A stretch of DNA of 64,000 nucleotides from Candidatus Nanosynbacter sp. HMT-352 (GCF_022819365.1 NZ_CP089289.1:186001-250000), one strand, 5' to 3'; shown: positions 29,719 through 38,596, numbered from the stretch's first letter. Numbers and translations: made by a program. Notes: generated from the letters alone by a model not told the origin.

Positions 29719-32220
29719 ATGAGACGCTATAATCCGACAGAAATTGAACAAAAATGGCAAAACAAATGGGAAGCTGACGGTACTTACGCGGTTGATTTTA
29801 ATGACACGACCCGACCGAAATATTACAGTTTGAGTATGCTTCCGGGGATTACAGGAGCTGGAATTCACATTGGCCACGGTCGCACTTTTCAATTTGCCGA
29901 TATCAAGGCGCGATTCAAGCGTCAGCAGGGCTATAATGTCTATCATCCAATAGGCTGGGACAGCTTTGGTTTGCCGGTTGAAAATTACGCTATTAAAGTC
30001 GGAAAAACGCCACGTGTAGCGCACGATGAGGCGAAAGTTCACTTTAAGGAGCAATTGAAGCGACTTGGGTTTAGTTATGATTGGACAAAAGAAATTTCTA
30101 CAGCCGATCCAGAATATTACAAATGGACTCAGTGGATTTTTACGCAATTATACAAGCACGATTTGGCATATCAAAAAGAGCAGCCACAATGGTGGTGTGA
30201 AACTGATAACACGGTGCTTGCTAACGAACAGGTTGAAGGTGGCAAATGTTGGCGCTGCGGTAATCCTGTAACCAAGCGAAATCTCAAGCAGTGGTTTTTC
30301 CGAATTACGGCGTATGCAGATGAAATTTTAGAGGCAACCGATGCGCTTGATTGGACGGAAATGGTTAAAACCATGCAGAAGAATTGGATTGGTCGATCAG
30401 TTGGTGCGGAAGTTGAGTTTGCGGTTAGTGGTCAAGATTCCAAGATTATAGTTTTTACAACTCGTCCTGACACGTTATTTGGCGCGACGTATGTAGCTTT
30501 GGCGCCGGAGCATCCTCTGATTTCTCAGTTGGTCAATTCTGATACGCGCGAAAAGGTTGAAGCGTATATCCAAGCTTCGCAACAAAAATCTGATGTTGAA
30601 CGTCAAGAGAATAAAGAGAAAACAGGCGTATTTACTGGCAGCTATGTCATAAACCCAGTCAATGGTCAAAAATTGCCGATTTGGGTGGCGGATTATGTTT
30701 TGGGCGGCTATGGAACCGGCGCAGTCATGGCTGTACCAGCACACGACGAGCGCGATTTTGCGTTTGCCGAGAAGTTTGACTTGCCGATTGTCCAAGTTAT
30801 TGATAAGCCTGAGCATTCAGCCGATGTTGGCTGTTATTCTGGTGAAGGTGAGTTGATAAATTCCGGACAATTTAATGGAACTAGGAGTGAGGATGCTCGC
30901 GAGCAAATTGTTGCGTGGCTGGAGCAACAGAATTCTGGGCGAAGTAAAACCACGTATAAAATGCGCGATTGGCTAATTTCTCGTCAGCGCTATTGGGGTG
31001 CTCCGATTCCAATTGTCCATGTTGATGGTCGTGCGCCAATTGCCGTGGCTGACGAATGCCTGCCGGTGATTTTGCCAGAGGTGGAGAACTTTAAGCCAAC
31101 GGGCGGTAATACTTCCGTTTTGGCCCAGGTTGATGATTGGGTACGAGTCTGGGTGGATGTTGAAACTGGAAAAACTGTGCCAATTACAGAAAATAAACCT
31201 GACGGCGATAATTGGGTAGAAGGTCGACGTGAGACTGACACTTTGGATGGCTATGCCTGTTCTAGTTGGTATTTCTTACGATATCTCGACCCGCACAATG
31301 ATAATGAAGCGTGGAATCCTGAGAGAATTAACCATTGGATGCCGGTTGATTATTACAATGGCGCCGATCACGCCGTGGCTCACTTGCTATACAGTCGTTT
31401 TTGGATGCGATTTTTCTATAAGCTCGGTCTCGTTCCAACTCCCGAACCTTTCAAGAGAATGATGTACAATGCATACATTATGGCCCCAGACGGTCAGAAA
31501 ATGTCCAAGTCTAAGGGAAATGTCATTGATCCAATGGAGATTATGGACAGCGGATACGGCGCTGATGCGTTGCGAGTTTACGAAATGTTCATCGCGCCTT
31601 ATGATATGGACGCACCATGGGATCCTCGTGGCGTTCCGGGAACTTATCGATTCTTAAATCGAGCATGGAACTTGGTTCAGGAGTTTGTTGATAAGAATCC
31701 AAACGACTCTCTTGACGCGAATGAAAAAACAGCTCAAGAATTATTGCGATTAACTCATTTGACGATTAAAAAAGTTACTCGCGATATTGAAGATGAGAAG
31801 TTTAATACAGCCGTGGCTTCGATGATGGAAATGGTCAATGGCTTGTATAAGATAAAAGAATCGCACGGAATTGACATGTCATATGAATGGCGATTTGCAT
31901 TAGAAAGTTTGACTCAGATTTTGGCGCCTTTTGCTCCGCATATCACAGAGGAATTGTGGCGTGAAATGGGTCATGACGATACGGTTCACGTTGGTCACTG
32001 GCCGAAGTGGGATGAAAAATATCTAAATAGTAGCGTGATGATTATTATAGTTCAAGTGAACGGTAAGCTTCGTGCGAAACTTGAACTGCCGAGTGATATG
32101 GACAAGCAGAGTGTTGAAGAAGCGGCTCTGGCTGATGAGAATGTCAGGAAATTCACAAACAATAAACCACCTAAAAAGATGGTTTATGTTCCGGGTAAAC
32201 TGGTGAATATTGTGGTTTAG
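29719..32220 (+). CDS. leuS: Leucyl-tRNA synthetase
   Basis: 833 aa class I synthetase. HIGH-type motif GIHIGHGR near residue 49, zinc-type CWRC, editing domain (TTRPDTLFGATY, ...GTGAVMAVPAHDERD), catalytic KMSKS (about residue 593), anticodon-binding and C-terminal domains. TATAAT (29706-29711) is 7 nt before the ATG. Two cognate tRNA-Leu genes lie 8 kb upstream. Confidence 0.98.
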   Translation: MRRYNPTEIEQKWQNKWEADGTYAVDFNDTTRPKYYSLSMLPGITGAGIHIGHGRTFQFADIKARFKRQQGYNVYHPIGWDSFGLPVENYAIKVGKTPRVAHDEAKVHFKEQLKRLGFSYDWTKEISTADPEYYKWTQWIFTQLYKHDLAYQKEQPQWWCETDNTVLANEQVEGGKCWRCGNPVTKRNLKQWFFRITAYADEILEATDALDWTEMVKTMQKNWIGRSVGAEVEFAVSGQDSKIIVFTTRPDTLFGATYVALAPEHPLISQLVNSDTREKVEAYIQASQQKSDVERQENKEKTGVFTGSYVINPVNGQKLPIWVADYVLGGYGTGAVMAVPAHDERDFAFAEKFDLPIVQVIDKPEHSADVGCYSGEGELINSGQFNGTRSEDAREQIVAWLEQQNSGRSKTTYKMRDWLISRQRYWGAPIPIVHVDGRAPIAVADECLPVILPEVENFKPTGGNTSVLAQVDDWVRVWVDVETGKTVPITENKPDGDNWVEGRRETDTLDGYACSSWYFLRYLDPHNDNEAWNPERINHWMPVDYYNGADHAVAHLLYSRFWMRFFYKLGLVPTPEPFKRMMYNAYIMAPDGQKMSKSKGNVIDPMEIMDSGYGADALRVYEMFIAPYDMDAPWDPRGVPGTYRFLNRAWNLVQEFVDKNPNDSLDANEKTAQELLRLTHLTIKKVTRDIEDEKFNTAVASMMEMVNGLYKIKESHGIDMSYEWRFALESLTQILAPFAPHITEELWREMGHDDTVHVGHWPKWDEKYLNSSVMIIIVQVNGKLRAKLELPSDMDKQSVEEAALADENVRKFTNNKPPKKMVYVPGKLVNIVV

Positions 32221-32228
32221 AAAACGGT

Positions 32229-32762
32229 CTATTTAGATTTGTCTTCTATTTTCGTTATAGCTATGCTTGGCTTTCCGTCACCGTCTATGTCACCTATGAC
32301 AATGTCGACGGTGGTAGTTCCTGGTTGGGTCTCTGAGTTGCCAGTCTCGCTTTTGTAGCGATCTTTCATGTAGACAGCAGTTTCATATATGGAGCTTCTT
32401 GCCTCATTAGGGTCTATTTTATTTTCAGGATTTTCTTCGTTGTATTCTTTCATGGCTGTTTCGGCTACCGAAGTCGGATTTTCTCCTTCTTCAAGCGTGA
32501 CAGTGCGAATTTCTGTATCTTCTGGTAGCTCCGTGATGATTCCATTGCTATAATCCTCTACAACTTGAGCTACTCGGTGGGCAGGGCTTGGTCCTTTTTC
32601 TGGTGATTTAGGGCTATAGAATAAGCCCAGGACACTCGCAGCTCCAGCTAATCCTAACGCGGCTAATGTTACTGCACCGATTTTAACTGCAGATTTCGGT
32701 ATTTCTATTACAGGTCTGTCGTCTTCATTGTTACTCTGTAGTGTAAATTGTTCTTTACTCAT
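32229..32762 (-). CDS. Single-pass membrane protein of unknown function
   Basis: 177 aa. Charged N-terminus of about 25 residues, one transmembrane helix (about 28-48), then an acidic extracellular domain that includes a weak LysM-like stretch (VTLEEGENPTSVAETAM) and GDIDGDGKPSIAI. Promoter on the minus strand: TTGACT, 17-nt spacer, TAATAT close to the start. Convergent with leuS. No family recognised. Confidence 0.62.
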   Translation of the reverse strand: MSKEQFTLQSNNEDDRPVIEIPKSAVKIGAVTLAALGLAGAASVLGLFYSPKSPEKGPSPAHRVAQVVEDYSNGIITELPEDTEIRTVTLEEGENPTSVAETAMKEYNEENPENKIDPNEARSSIYETAVYMKDRYKSETGNSETQPGTTTVDIVIGDIDGDGKPSIAITKIEDKSK

Positions 32763-32897
32763 GTTTCATATATTAACATAACCAATACAAAAAGTCAATA
32801 CTATCGTCTAATTTTCAGATAAGCTATTGAGATTATCTGATAAAAAAGGTATAATGGTACGTAAGTTTTATGACAACCTAAAAGAGGAGAATAAATT

Positions 32898-33044
32898 ATG
32901 GCACAACCTAAGAAACAGAGTAGCCCACGTAAAACTGGTCTTCGTCGCAGTCACTTGGTATTAAAATTGGCACGTCGTGTTAACGCAACTTCACCAGTTA
33001 AGGTGAAAACAACCAAGCGTGAAACTGGTAAAACAACAAAATAA
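32898..33044 (+). CDS. rpmF: Ribosomal protein bL32, zinc-free form
   Basis: 48 aa. Begins MAQPKKQSSPRKTGLRRSH, matching the conserved bL32 N-terminus (AVPKRKxSxSRRxxRRSH), and is followed by basic residues. The C-terminal CxxC...C zinc ribbon of many bL32 proteins is absent. AAAGAGGAG precedes the ATG, and TATAAT at 32850-32855 is the likely promoter. Heads the cluster rpmF-nusB-NUDIX-rnc. Confidence 0.8.
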   Translation: MAQPKKQSSPRKTGLRRSHLVLKLARRVNATSPVKVKTTKRETGKTTK

Positions 33045-33068
33045 TAATTACGAACAGGACGCTTAATA

Positions 33069-33527
33069 ATGGCATCAAACCGTCATTTGGGACGAATTGT
33101 CGCACTGCAAACACTTTATGAACATGAATTTCGCAAAGAGGTTGGTGATAGCGGTGTTGATTATAAGACTATTTTAAAGCGTAATTTGGCTGAATATAAA
33201 TCATCGGTTGACGATATTGAATTTATCGATAATTTGATCAGCGGCGTACTTTCGACGCAGAGTCAATTGGATGAGAAATTGCAGCCATTGGCGCCAGAAT
33301 GGCCTATCAGTCAGTTGCCGCGAATTGATCGGGCGGTACTTAGAATTGGTTTATATGAATTGCTATATTGTGCAGATACCGTTCCGCCAAAAGTGGTGAT
33401 TAACGAAGCGGTAGAGCTAGCAAAAGCGTTCGGTTCGGATAACTCGGGTAAGTTTGTGAATGGCGTGCTTGGCACGGCACTCCGTACTCTCGTGGAGGAG
33501 TCCGACAGTGAGAACAAGCAACTTTGA
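33069..33527 (+). CDS. nusB: Transcription antitermination protein NusB
   Basis: 152 aa all-helical RNA-binding factor for rRNA antitermination. Conserved ends: RHLGRIVALQTLYEHEF and the C-terminal INEAVELAKAFGSDNSGKFVNGVLG. 24 nt after rpmF; its 3' end contains the SD and start of the NUDIX gene. Confidence 0.95.
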   Translation: MASNRHLGRIVALQTLYEHEFRKEVGDSGVDYKTILKRNLAEYKSSVDDIEFIDNLISGVLSTQSQLDEKLQPLAPEWPISQLPRIDRAVLRIGLYELLYCADTVPPKVVINEAVELAKAFGSDNSGKFVNGVLGTALRTLVEESDSENKQL

Positions 33528-34005
33528 TAAGATAAAAAAATATTTTGGTGGCAGCAAGAAGCCATTGATTCAGGAAATTGTACGCGAACCAACTGCTGGT
33601 GGCGTGATTTTTCGTCGTAATAAAAAGGGCGAGGCGGAGTTTTTGCTATATCAGGACGCTCGCGATCGCTGGACAATTCCCAAAGGACACATTGAACCAG
33701 GTGAAACAGCTCAAGTGACGGCTCGTAGGGAAATCGGCGAGGAAACTGGATTGAAGAAAATTGAACTGCACGGCTGGCTGGGCAAGGTGAATTTTCGTTA
33801 TCGTCGAATTGATAAATTGGTATTGATGACAACGCAAGTTTATCTAGTTAAGGCGCTGGATCCTAACGAGAAACTCCAAAAGGAAGAGTGGATGAATGGA
33901 CTTAAATGGTTTAGTTTTCATGAGGCGCTGGATGAAGTTGAATATGAAGATATTGGCAAGCTGATTCTTCTAGCGATGAAACGAATTAGACAGGAGAACT
34001 TATAA
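33508..34005 (+). CDS. NUDIX hydrolase
   Basis: 165 aa, GTG start at 33508 chosen because GGAGGAG lies 7 nt upstream; overlaps nusB by 20 nt. Complete NUDIX box GHIEPGETAQVTARREIGEETGL. Pattern (AGGVIFR, WTIPKGHIE) resembles Ap4A-type or MutT-like hydrolases; substrate not decided. Stop abuts the rnc start. Confidence 0.87.
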   Translation: MRTSNFDKIKKYFGGSKKPLIQEIVREPTAGGVIFRRNKKGEAEFLLYQDARDRWTIPKGHIEPGETAQVTARREIGEETGLKKIELHGWLGKVNFRYRRIDKLVLMTTQVYLVKALDPNEKLQKEEWMNGLKWFSFHEALDEVEYEDIGKLILLAMKRIRQENL

Positions 34006-34722
34006 ATGAACGGAATGAACACTGCGCCATATCAAGATTTTGCGCGCGAAAAATTAGGTTTTGAATTTACGAATTTGGATTTGCTGATTACAGCTTTGAC
34101 TCACCGTAGCTATGTGAATGAGCATCGAAAATCTGTTCATCATCACAATGAGCGCTTGGAATTTTTAGGTGATGCGGTTTTGGAATTGGCGGTAACGGAA
34201 TATTTGTTTACGCATTTTTCCGAGCCAGAGGGAATTTTGACTGCTTGGCGGGCAGCTTTGGTGCGAACGGAAAGTATTGGTGATGCTGGCGATAAGTTGG
34301 GTTATGGTCCGCTGATTCGTATGTCAAAGGGCGAGAAGAACGGCTCGGAGCGAGCGCATTTACAGATTTTAGCTAATGCATTTGAGGCGGTAATCGGCGC
34401 GATTTATTTGGAGCGTGGCTTTGACGATGCTCGCGATTTTATTCACAAGCATATAATTGCTAAGTTGGATGGAATTTTGGAGTCGGGCAGTTGGCGTGAT
34501 CCGAAGTCATATTTGCAGGAAATTTCTCAACGAGTTGACAATCAAACGCCGGTATATAAAGTCCTGAGTGAAGAAGGCCCAGATCATGATAAGGTCTTTA
34601 CTCTTGGGGTTTTTGTTGGCGATAATATGATGGGACGAGGCATTGGTCCGTCTAAGCAAGTTGCCCAACAGCAAGCTGCTCGTGCTGCAATTGCTAAATA
34701 TAAAGAATCTGGCGGGAAATAA
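34006..34722 (+). CDS. rnc: Ribonuclease III
   Basis: 238 aa double-strand RNA endonuclease for rRNA and mRNA processing. Catalytic signature HNERLEFLGDAVLELAV (about residues 46-62), second acidic site NAFEAVIGAIYLE, and C-terminal dsRNA-binding domain ending QQAARAAIAKY. Begins right after the NUDIX stop. Confidence 0.97.
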   Translation: MNGMNTAPYQDFAREKLGFEFTNLDLLITALTHRSYVNEHRKSVHHHNERLEFLGDAVLELAVTEYLFTHFSEPEGILTAWRAALVRTESIGDAGDKLGYGPLIRMSKGEKNGSERAHLQILANAFEAVIGAIYLERGFDDARDFIHKHIIAKLDGILESGSWRDPKSYLQEISQRVDNQTPVYKVLSEEGPDHDKVFTLGVFVGDNMMGRGIGPSKQVAQQQAARAAIAKYKESGGK

Positions 34723-34792
34723 TTAAAGTTTGCACGGCGTAAACTGCTCGTGTATAATGAAAATACAGTTTAATTCCAGGAGGAGGGGCAGA

Positions 34793-35182
34793 ATGTCAAC
34801 AATAGATCAGCAGTTTGTAGAATATACTGTAAAGGCGTTGGTTGGACATCCAGAAGACGTCGTAGTAGACCGAACAATTGACGAAAAAGGCGTTTTACTA
34901 ACATTGACAGTTAATCCAGCAGATTTGGGTCGAGTTATTGGTAAGCGTGGTAGTACGGCACAGAGCTTGCGCACACTTCTGCGAGCTTTGGGTGCAAAGA
35001 ATGACGCTCGATATAACTTGAAGATTGTTAACAATGACGGTTTTTCTGGCGCGCGTGAAGAAAATGATTATAACGGTAGTGCTTCTGTGGATAACTCAAC
35101 AGATGAAGCTGTGGAAAATGAATCATCTTACGCAGAAAACACCAGAAAAGAGCTTGCAGAACTCGACGATCTTGATATATAA
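34793..35182 (+). CDS. KH-domain RNA-binding protein (KhpA-like)
   Basis: 129 aa. KH domain at residues about 5-80 with the GxxG loop VIGKRGSTAQSLRTLLRALG, as in KhpA/YlqC. A C-terminal acidic, Asn/Ser-rich tail of about 45 residues is extra compared with the usual 75-80 aa family members. AGGAGGAGG precedes the ATG; TATAAT at 34752-34757. Confidence 0.85.
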   Translation: MSTIDQQFVEYTVKALVGHPEDVVVDRTIDEKGVLLTLTVNPADLGRVIGKRGSTAQSLRTLLRALGAKNDARYNLKIVNNDGFSGAREENDYNGSASVDNSTDEAVENESSYAENTRKELAELDDLDI

Positions 35183-35189
35183 TTAAAAC

Positions 35190-35296
35190 CAGTTCAAGCA
35201 CAGACATTATGCGAGAACAGCTCTATGCGAGACAATGGGTAACCATTGAGAGCCTTATTTGTGCTAAAAAACCGTCCTTATTGGGACGGTTTTTTG
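35190..35296 (+). ncRNA. Candidate small RNA with own promoter and terminator
   Basis: TTGCAG (35154-35159), 18-nt spacer and TATAAT (35178-35183) would start a transcript near 35190. It contains nested pairing AGCACA/TGTGCT (35197-35202 with 35260-35265), GCTCT/AGAGC (35220-35224 with 35249-35253) and CAATGG/CCATTG with a GTAA loop (35233-35248), plus an exact repeat of ATGCGAGA. It ends at a strong intrinsic terminator, total about 105 nt. It could instead be only a structured 3' UTR of the KH gene. Confidence 0.4.
35268..35296 (+). terminator. Intrinsic terminator after the KH gene / candidate small RNA
   Basis: ACCGTCC pairs with GGACGGT with a short loop, followed by TTTTTT. Confidence 0.88.
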
Positions 35297-35331
35297 GTGG
35301 GGAATAATTTCTATAAAAAGACATGAAAATA

Positions 35332-35391
35332 GCCCGCCAAGAGCTTCGGCCGAGGCTTAAGCCTCAAGGCGAGCTATTCTCATTGGCGGGC
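35332..35391 (-). terminator. Large 3' hairpin of GC-rich cassette A
   Basis: GCCCGCCAA (35332-35340) pairs perfectly with TTGGCGGGC (35383-35391). The inside contains a GAGGCTTAAGCCTC palindrome. Read on the minus strand it ends in TATTTT, so it can terminate cassette A. The same module in modified form lies downstream of cassette C (63028-63086). Confidence 0.6.
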
Positions 35392-35394
35392 GGG

Positions 35395-36009
35395 TTAGCC
35401 CTCACGTCCGGTATGGCGCGCCATCAGCGCCCACGCCGGATTCGCGTTATCCCAGAGCTCGTAATCGCTGTTCTCCCTCCGCTGTGGGAGGAGTTTGCGA
35501 CATTCCTCGGGCTCGTAGATACGCTGCAAGTACACTTCCGAGGTGCCCGACAGGAGCAGGGTGTTAGCCAGGCTACTACCGGCAGTATCGGCAGCCTCCT
35601 TGATGAGGCTGAAGAGGTGGATTAGGGGCTCGCCCCAACCCCAATCAATTTCCCCGAACTCGCCATCAAGTCGGGCGGACTCCTTGTTCGGCTCGAAGGC
35701 GTCATACAATTCAGGGTCTTGGAACTGGATGACGCACTTGTCGTACAAAGACACAAATGTAGCACCTGTTCCAATGTACTCACCCCCTCCATCGAAGTGA
35801 TGGTCGATATAGACCTCACTCACTTCGACTCCAGAGAAGATCTCCATAGCGAGATCTTCTGAACTCTCGTCGGAGTCGTCCGGAGTTGTAGAGGTTGAGG
35901 CGATGATAGTGACGTAAACGTAACCATTGTCACTTTCCTCTACGGTAGAACGTTGGAGAATCCCGCATTCCGCGAGCGTCATTTCCCATGATTCAGCGTC
36001 CTTGTGCAT
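35395..36009 (-). CDS. GC-rich orphan cassette A protein, unknown function
   Basis: 204 aa acidic soluble protein starting MHKDAESWEM. This start is chosen because AGGAAGG lies 6 nt upstream; the frame extends to 36096 across the promoter. No family recognised, no signal peptide and no membrane helix; notable are a D/E/S-rich stretch (TTPDDSDESSED) and several Trp. Base and codon use (many C/G third positions) differ sharply from the neighbours, which suggests horizontal transfer. It has a private promoter, a stem-loop leader and a 3' hairpin, and sits between the KH gene and divergent trmD. Confidence 0.6.
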   Translation of the reverse strand: MHKDAESWEMTLAECGILQRSTVEESDNGYVYVTIIASTSTTPDDSDESSEDLAMEIFSGVEVSEVYIDHHFDGGGEYIGTGATFVSLYDKCVIQFQDPELYDAFEPNKESARLDGEFGEIDWGWGEPLIHLFSLIKEAADTAGSSLANTLLLSGTSEVYLQRIYEPEECRKLLPQRRENSDYELWDNANPAWALMARHTGREG

Positions 36010-36093
36010 GGCTTTCCTTCCTATGTAAGGGCTACTTCTGTTCGGTTGAACAAAAGCTGATACATATATATCATACCTGGACAAAAAAGTCAA
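36010..36093 (-). promoter_or_regulatory. Promoter and stem-loop leader of cassette A
   Basis: On the minus strand: TTGACT (36093-36088), 17-nt spacer, TATATA (36070-36065), then a hairpin CTTTTGTTC, AACC, GAACAGAAG (36056-36035), then AGGAAGG and the ATG. The stretch from GGTATGATATATAT through ATCAGCTTTT is shared with cassette B. Confidence 0.65.
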
Positions 36094-36113
36094 CACTTGC
36101 TACACTGTAACAG

Positions 36114-36782
36114 ATGAGAAAGTTTCAAGTAATTACGCTTTTCCCAGAAATGACGACGGGAGTTTTTAATAATTCCATGATGTGGAAGGCTCAGAAAGAC
36201 GGTATTGTAGAGCTTACGACAGTGAATTTGCGGGAGTTTGGTTTGGGTCCTCGTCGTCAAGTTGATGATACTCCTTATGGCGGCGGCGACGGGATGCTTC
36301 TTATGATCGAGCCGTTATGGAAAGCGGTGGAATTTGCGAAATATCAGGATGAAACAGCGAAGGTGGTACTAATGAGTCCGCGAGGGCAACGTTGGAGGCA
36401 GGCTAAAGCTCAGGAAGAAGCCGATGATGATAGGGGTGTGATATTTATTTGCGGGCGATACGAGGGTGTTGATGAGCGAATTTTGGAGTTGGTTGACGAA
36501 CAGTGGAGTATCGGCGATTTTGTGCTGACAGGCGGAGAGTTGGCGGCAATGATGATGATTGATTCTATTGTTAGGTTGATTCCTGGAGTTTTGGGCGGCG
36601 AAAAGTCTGCGGAAATTGAAAGTTTTTCAGATGGAGAAACGTTGGAATTCCCACAATATACACGACCTGAGGAGTTTAAAGGTTTACGTGTGCCAGATGT
36701 TTTACTGAGTGGACATCACGGAAAAATTGCCGAGTGGCGCGCCGAACAATCGCGAATATTGACCAATAAAAATACCCCATAG
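36114..36782 (+). CDS. trmD: tRNA (guanine-N1-)-methyltransferase
   Basis: 222 aa SPOUT enzyme making m1G37 in tRNA to prevent frameshifting. Conserved FQVITLFPEM start, PYGGGDGMLL, CGRYEGVDERI, IGDFVLTGGELAAM and LLSGHHGKIAEWR. Slightly shorter than usual (about 240 aa). TACACT (36101-36106) is 7 nt before the ATG, leaderless pattern; divergent from cassette A. A terminator follows. Confidence 0.97.
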   Translation: MRKFQVITLFPEMTTGVFNNSMMWKAQKDGIVELTTVNLREFGLGPRRQVDDTPYGGGDGMLLMIEPLWKAVEFAKYQDETAKVVLMSPRGQRWRQAKAQEEADDDRGVIFICGRYEGVDERILELVDEQWSIGDFVLTGGELAAMMMIDSIVRLIPGVLGGEKSAEIESFSDGETLEFPQYTRPEEFKGLRVPDVLLSGHHGKIAEWRAEQSRILTNKNTP

Positions 36783-36797
36783 AGACGGGGTATTTTA
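36771..36797 (+). terminator. Intrinsic terminator of trmD
   Basis: AATACCCC (36771-36778) pairs with GGGGTATT (36787-36794), followed by TT; it overlaps the trmD stop. From here to 36960 I see only an AT-rich stretch ending in the next gene's promoter. Confidence 0.7.
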
Positions 36798-36960
36798 AGT
36801 TGTGGTGGATTTGTCGTAGAGCGAAAGATACTGTTTTATGGTGTTTATTTTTGTAACGTTCGCTGGTTTAACTTTATGACGTTTTTATAAAAAGTGCAAG
36901 TGCTTTCGTAAAAAATACAACAAGCTTGAGCTTTTTTGACGTGCAAGCTATACTGAAATT

Positions 36961-37380
36961 ATGTCTATAAAAGTGAATAAAATTGTTAAATTGATTACAG
37001 GACTATTAATAATGGTGCCATTATTATGTCAATTATTTACGTTTGAGAAGTTTTCTGCAGTCCTTACTTCTACAGGGATTATGCCATATTTGAGTCTTCC
37101 GATTGCGATAATATTGGTGGTTGTTGAGCTGGTGTCGTTGCCGTTTTTAATTGATATGGATATGCCAAAAAGAATTACTCTGACGAGCAGAATGGCTGGT
37201 TTTTTGAGTTTGGGGATTATGACGGCAATTGGTTTTTTGGCGTTTGCGAATGGTCATGCGGCGGTGATATTTGGTGCAACGATAAAGAATGTGAATAATG
37301 TGGCTGCGATTTTTCTGGTATTCGTGATGTGGGCTTTGCTGATCTGTGCAAATTTACCAACGAAAAAAACAGCCAAATAA
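36961..37380 (+). CDS. Small four-helix membrane protein
   Basis: 139 aa, four predicted transmembrane helices. The layout (LLIMVPLLCQLFTFEKF at the first helix) recalls DoxX-like proteins, not certain. Promoter TTGAGC, 17-nt spacer, TATACT (36949-36954), 6 nt before the ATG: a complete leaderless promoter. Its last codons form part of the terminator for the convergent tRNA-Gln. Confidence 0.6.
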   Translation: MSIKVNKIVKLITGLLIMVPLLCQLFTFEKFSAVLTSTGIMPYLSLPIAIILVVVELVSLPFLIDMDMPKRITLTSRMAGFLSLGIMTAIGFLAFANGHAAVIFGATIKNVNNVAAIFLVFVMWALLICANLPTKKTAK

Positions 37381-37387
37381 CTGGCTG
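37362..37387 (-). terminator. Terminator of tRNA-Gln
   Basis: On the minus strand CAGCCA pairs with TGGCTG (37387-37370) followed by TTTTTTT. It overlaps the 3' end of the convergent membrane-protein gene. Confidence 0.7.
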
Positions 37388-37401
37388 CTAAATTTCAAAC
37401 T

Positions 37402-37476
37402 TGGCTGGGATGGAGGGATTCGAACCCCCGAATGGCGGGACCAGAACCCGCTGCCTTACCACTTGGCGACATCCCA
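37402..37476 (-). tRNA. tRNA-Gln(CTG)
   Basis: 75 nt with encoded CCA on the minus strand. Acceptor TGGGATG pairs with CATCCCA; stem GCGGG/CCCGC flanks loop TTCTGGT, giving anticodon CTG; T-arm GGGGGTTCGAATCCC. Confidence 0.93.
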
Positions 37477-37555
37477 ACGGCAAACATAATTGTACTATAG
37501 AAAAATGATTTCCGCAAGCGTTTACTGGCCAGCCTCGACGCGATATACTTATAGT

Positions 37556-38038
37556 ATGGATTTGCAATGGATTGTGAAGCTAATTGCTGATGGACTAGTG
37601 GTGCCGGTTGTGCTAATTGGTGCGTACGCGCTGATAAAATTGGTTCCAAATAAAGAGAAGTATCAAGTTTATAGCCAGGTGCTGATGGCTGGCTTGACTG
37701 CTTACGTGGCGGCAAAAATTATCGGGTCAATTTATCAACCAGATCAGATGCGCCCGTTCGAGATTCTGGGTGTATCTGCCGGCGCGTCATTCCTTAATAA
37801 TCCGGGTTTTCCGTCTGACCATGCGCTATTTACAATGGCGATTACTTTGGCGGTATTTTTCGGAGCAAAGAGTTGGCGGCTGGCTGTTATTTGTCTGGTT
37901 ATGACGATCTTAATATGTGTAGGTCGGGTTATTGCTCTGGTGCATACGCCGCTTGACGTTATTGGCGGATTATTGATTGCTTGTGTAGGGATTATTTGGT
38001 ATAAACCGATGAATCTCTTGAAAAAACATAATATTTAA
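37556..38038 (+). CDS. PAP2 family phosphatase
   Basis: 160 aa integral-membrane phosphatase. PAP2 signature in three parts: KIIGSIYQPDQMRPF, PSDHA (GFPSDHALF), and GRVIALVHTPLDVIGG. Likely undecaprenyl-pyrophosphate or lipid phosphate phosphatase. TATACT (37544-37549) is 6 nt before ATG 37556, leaderless; an upstream in-frame start at 37490 is inside the tRNA-Gln region. Confidence 0.85.
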   Translation: MDLQWIVKLIADGLVVPVVLIGAYALIKLVPNKEKYQVYSQVLMAGLTAYVAAKIIGSIYQPDQMRPFEILGVSAGASFLNNPGFPSDHALFTMAITLAVFFGAKSWRLAVICLVMTILICVGRVIALVHTPLDVIGGLLIACVGIIWYKPMNLLKKHNI

Positions 38039-38083
38039 GCATATACATTTGCAATATTGACAAGTTTACGTTACAATTTACGT

Positions 38084-38578
38084 ATGAAATTATTGTCAGC
38101 TATTTTCCGTGAAGAAATATCAGATTACACATATCCATTTTCAAGGCGAGTTTTCTTGAGGATTTTGGCGATTTTAGTTGCTAGCGGCGTGGCTATCTGG
38201 TTGCTGGCGCTTGCGTTTGATAAATTTATGATTACACCCGTATTTTGTGCGAACGCTGAGCATATTTCTATTTGCGCAAACAGCACAAGTATTGCATCTT
38301 ACGTTGCGTTAGTTTTGGCGGGGATTATGCTAGTTCCAGTGTTGGCGGTATTCGGCATTAAGCGACCTCTATTAGTGGTAATCGCGGCAACTGTGTCATT
38401 GTGGGGAGCTACACTATGGGCTGGCGGATCTTGGATTTTGTCATTGCTATGGGTAGTTTTGGCGACAGTTTTGGTATACTTGTCGTTAATTTGGCTGAAT
38501 AGAATTCGTGGCAATGGTGCAGCAATTTTATTTATGACTTTATTCGCAATCTTAGCACGAGTTGTCTTAGCGTTATAA
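38084..38578 (+). CDS. Membrane protein of unknown function
   Basis: 164 aa with about four to five transmembrane helices and a short extracytoplasmic loop with two Cys (VFCANAEHISICAN) that may form a disulfide. TACAAT (38072-38077) is 6 nt before the ATG. Precedes rmuC. No family recognised. Confidence 0.6.
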   Translation: MKLLSAIFREEISDYTYPFSRRVFLRILAILVASGVAIWLLALAFDKFMITPVFCANAEHISICANSTSIASYVALVLAGIMLVPVLAVFGIKRPLLVVIAATVSLWGATLWAGGSWILSLLWVVLATVLVYLSLIWLNRIRGNGAAILFMTLFAILARVVLAL

Positions 38579-38596
38579 TCACTGTACACTAAGTGT

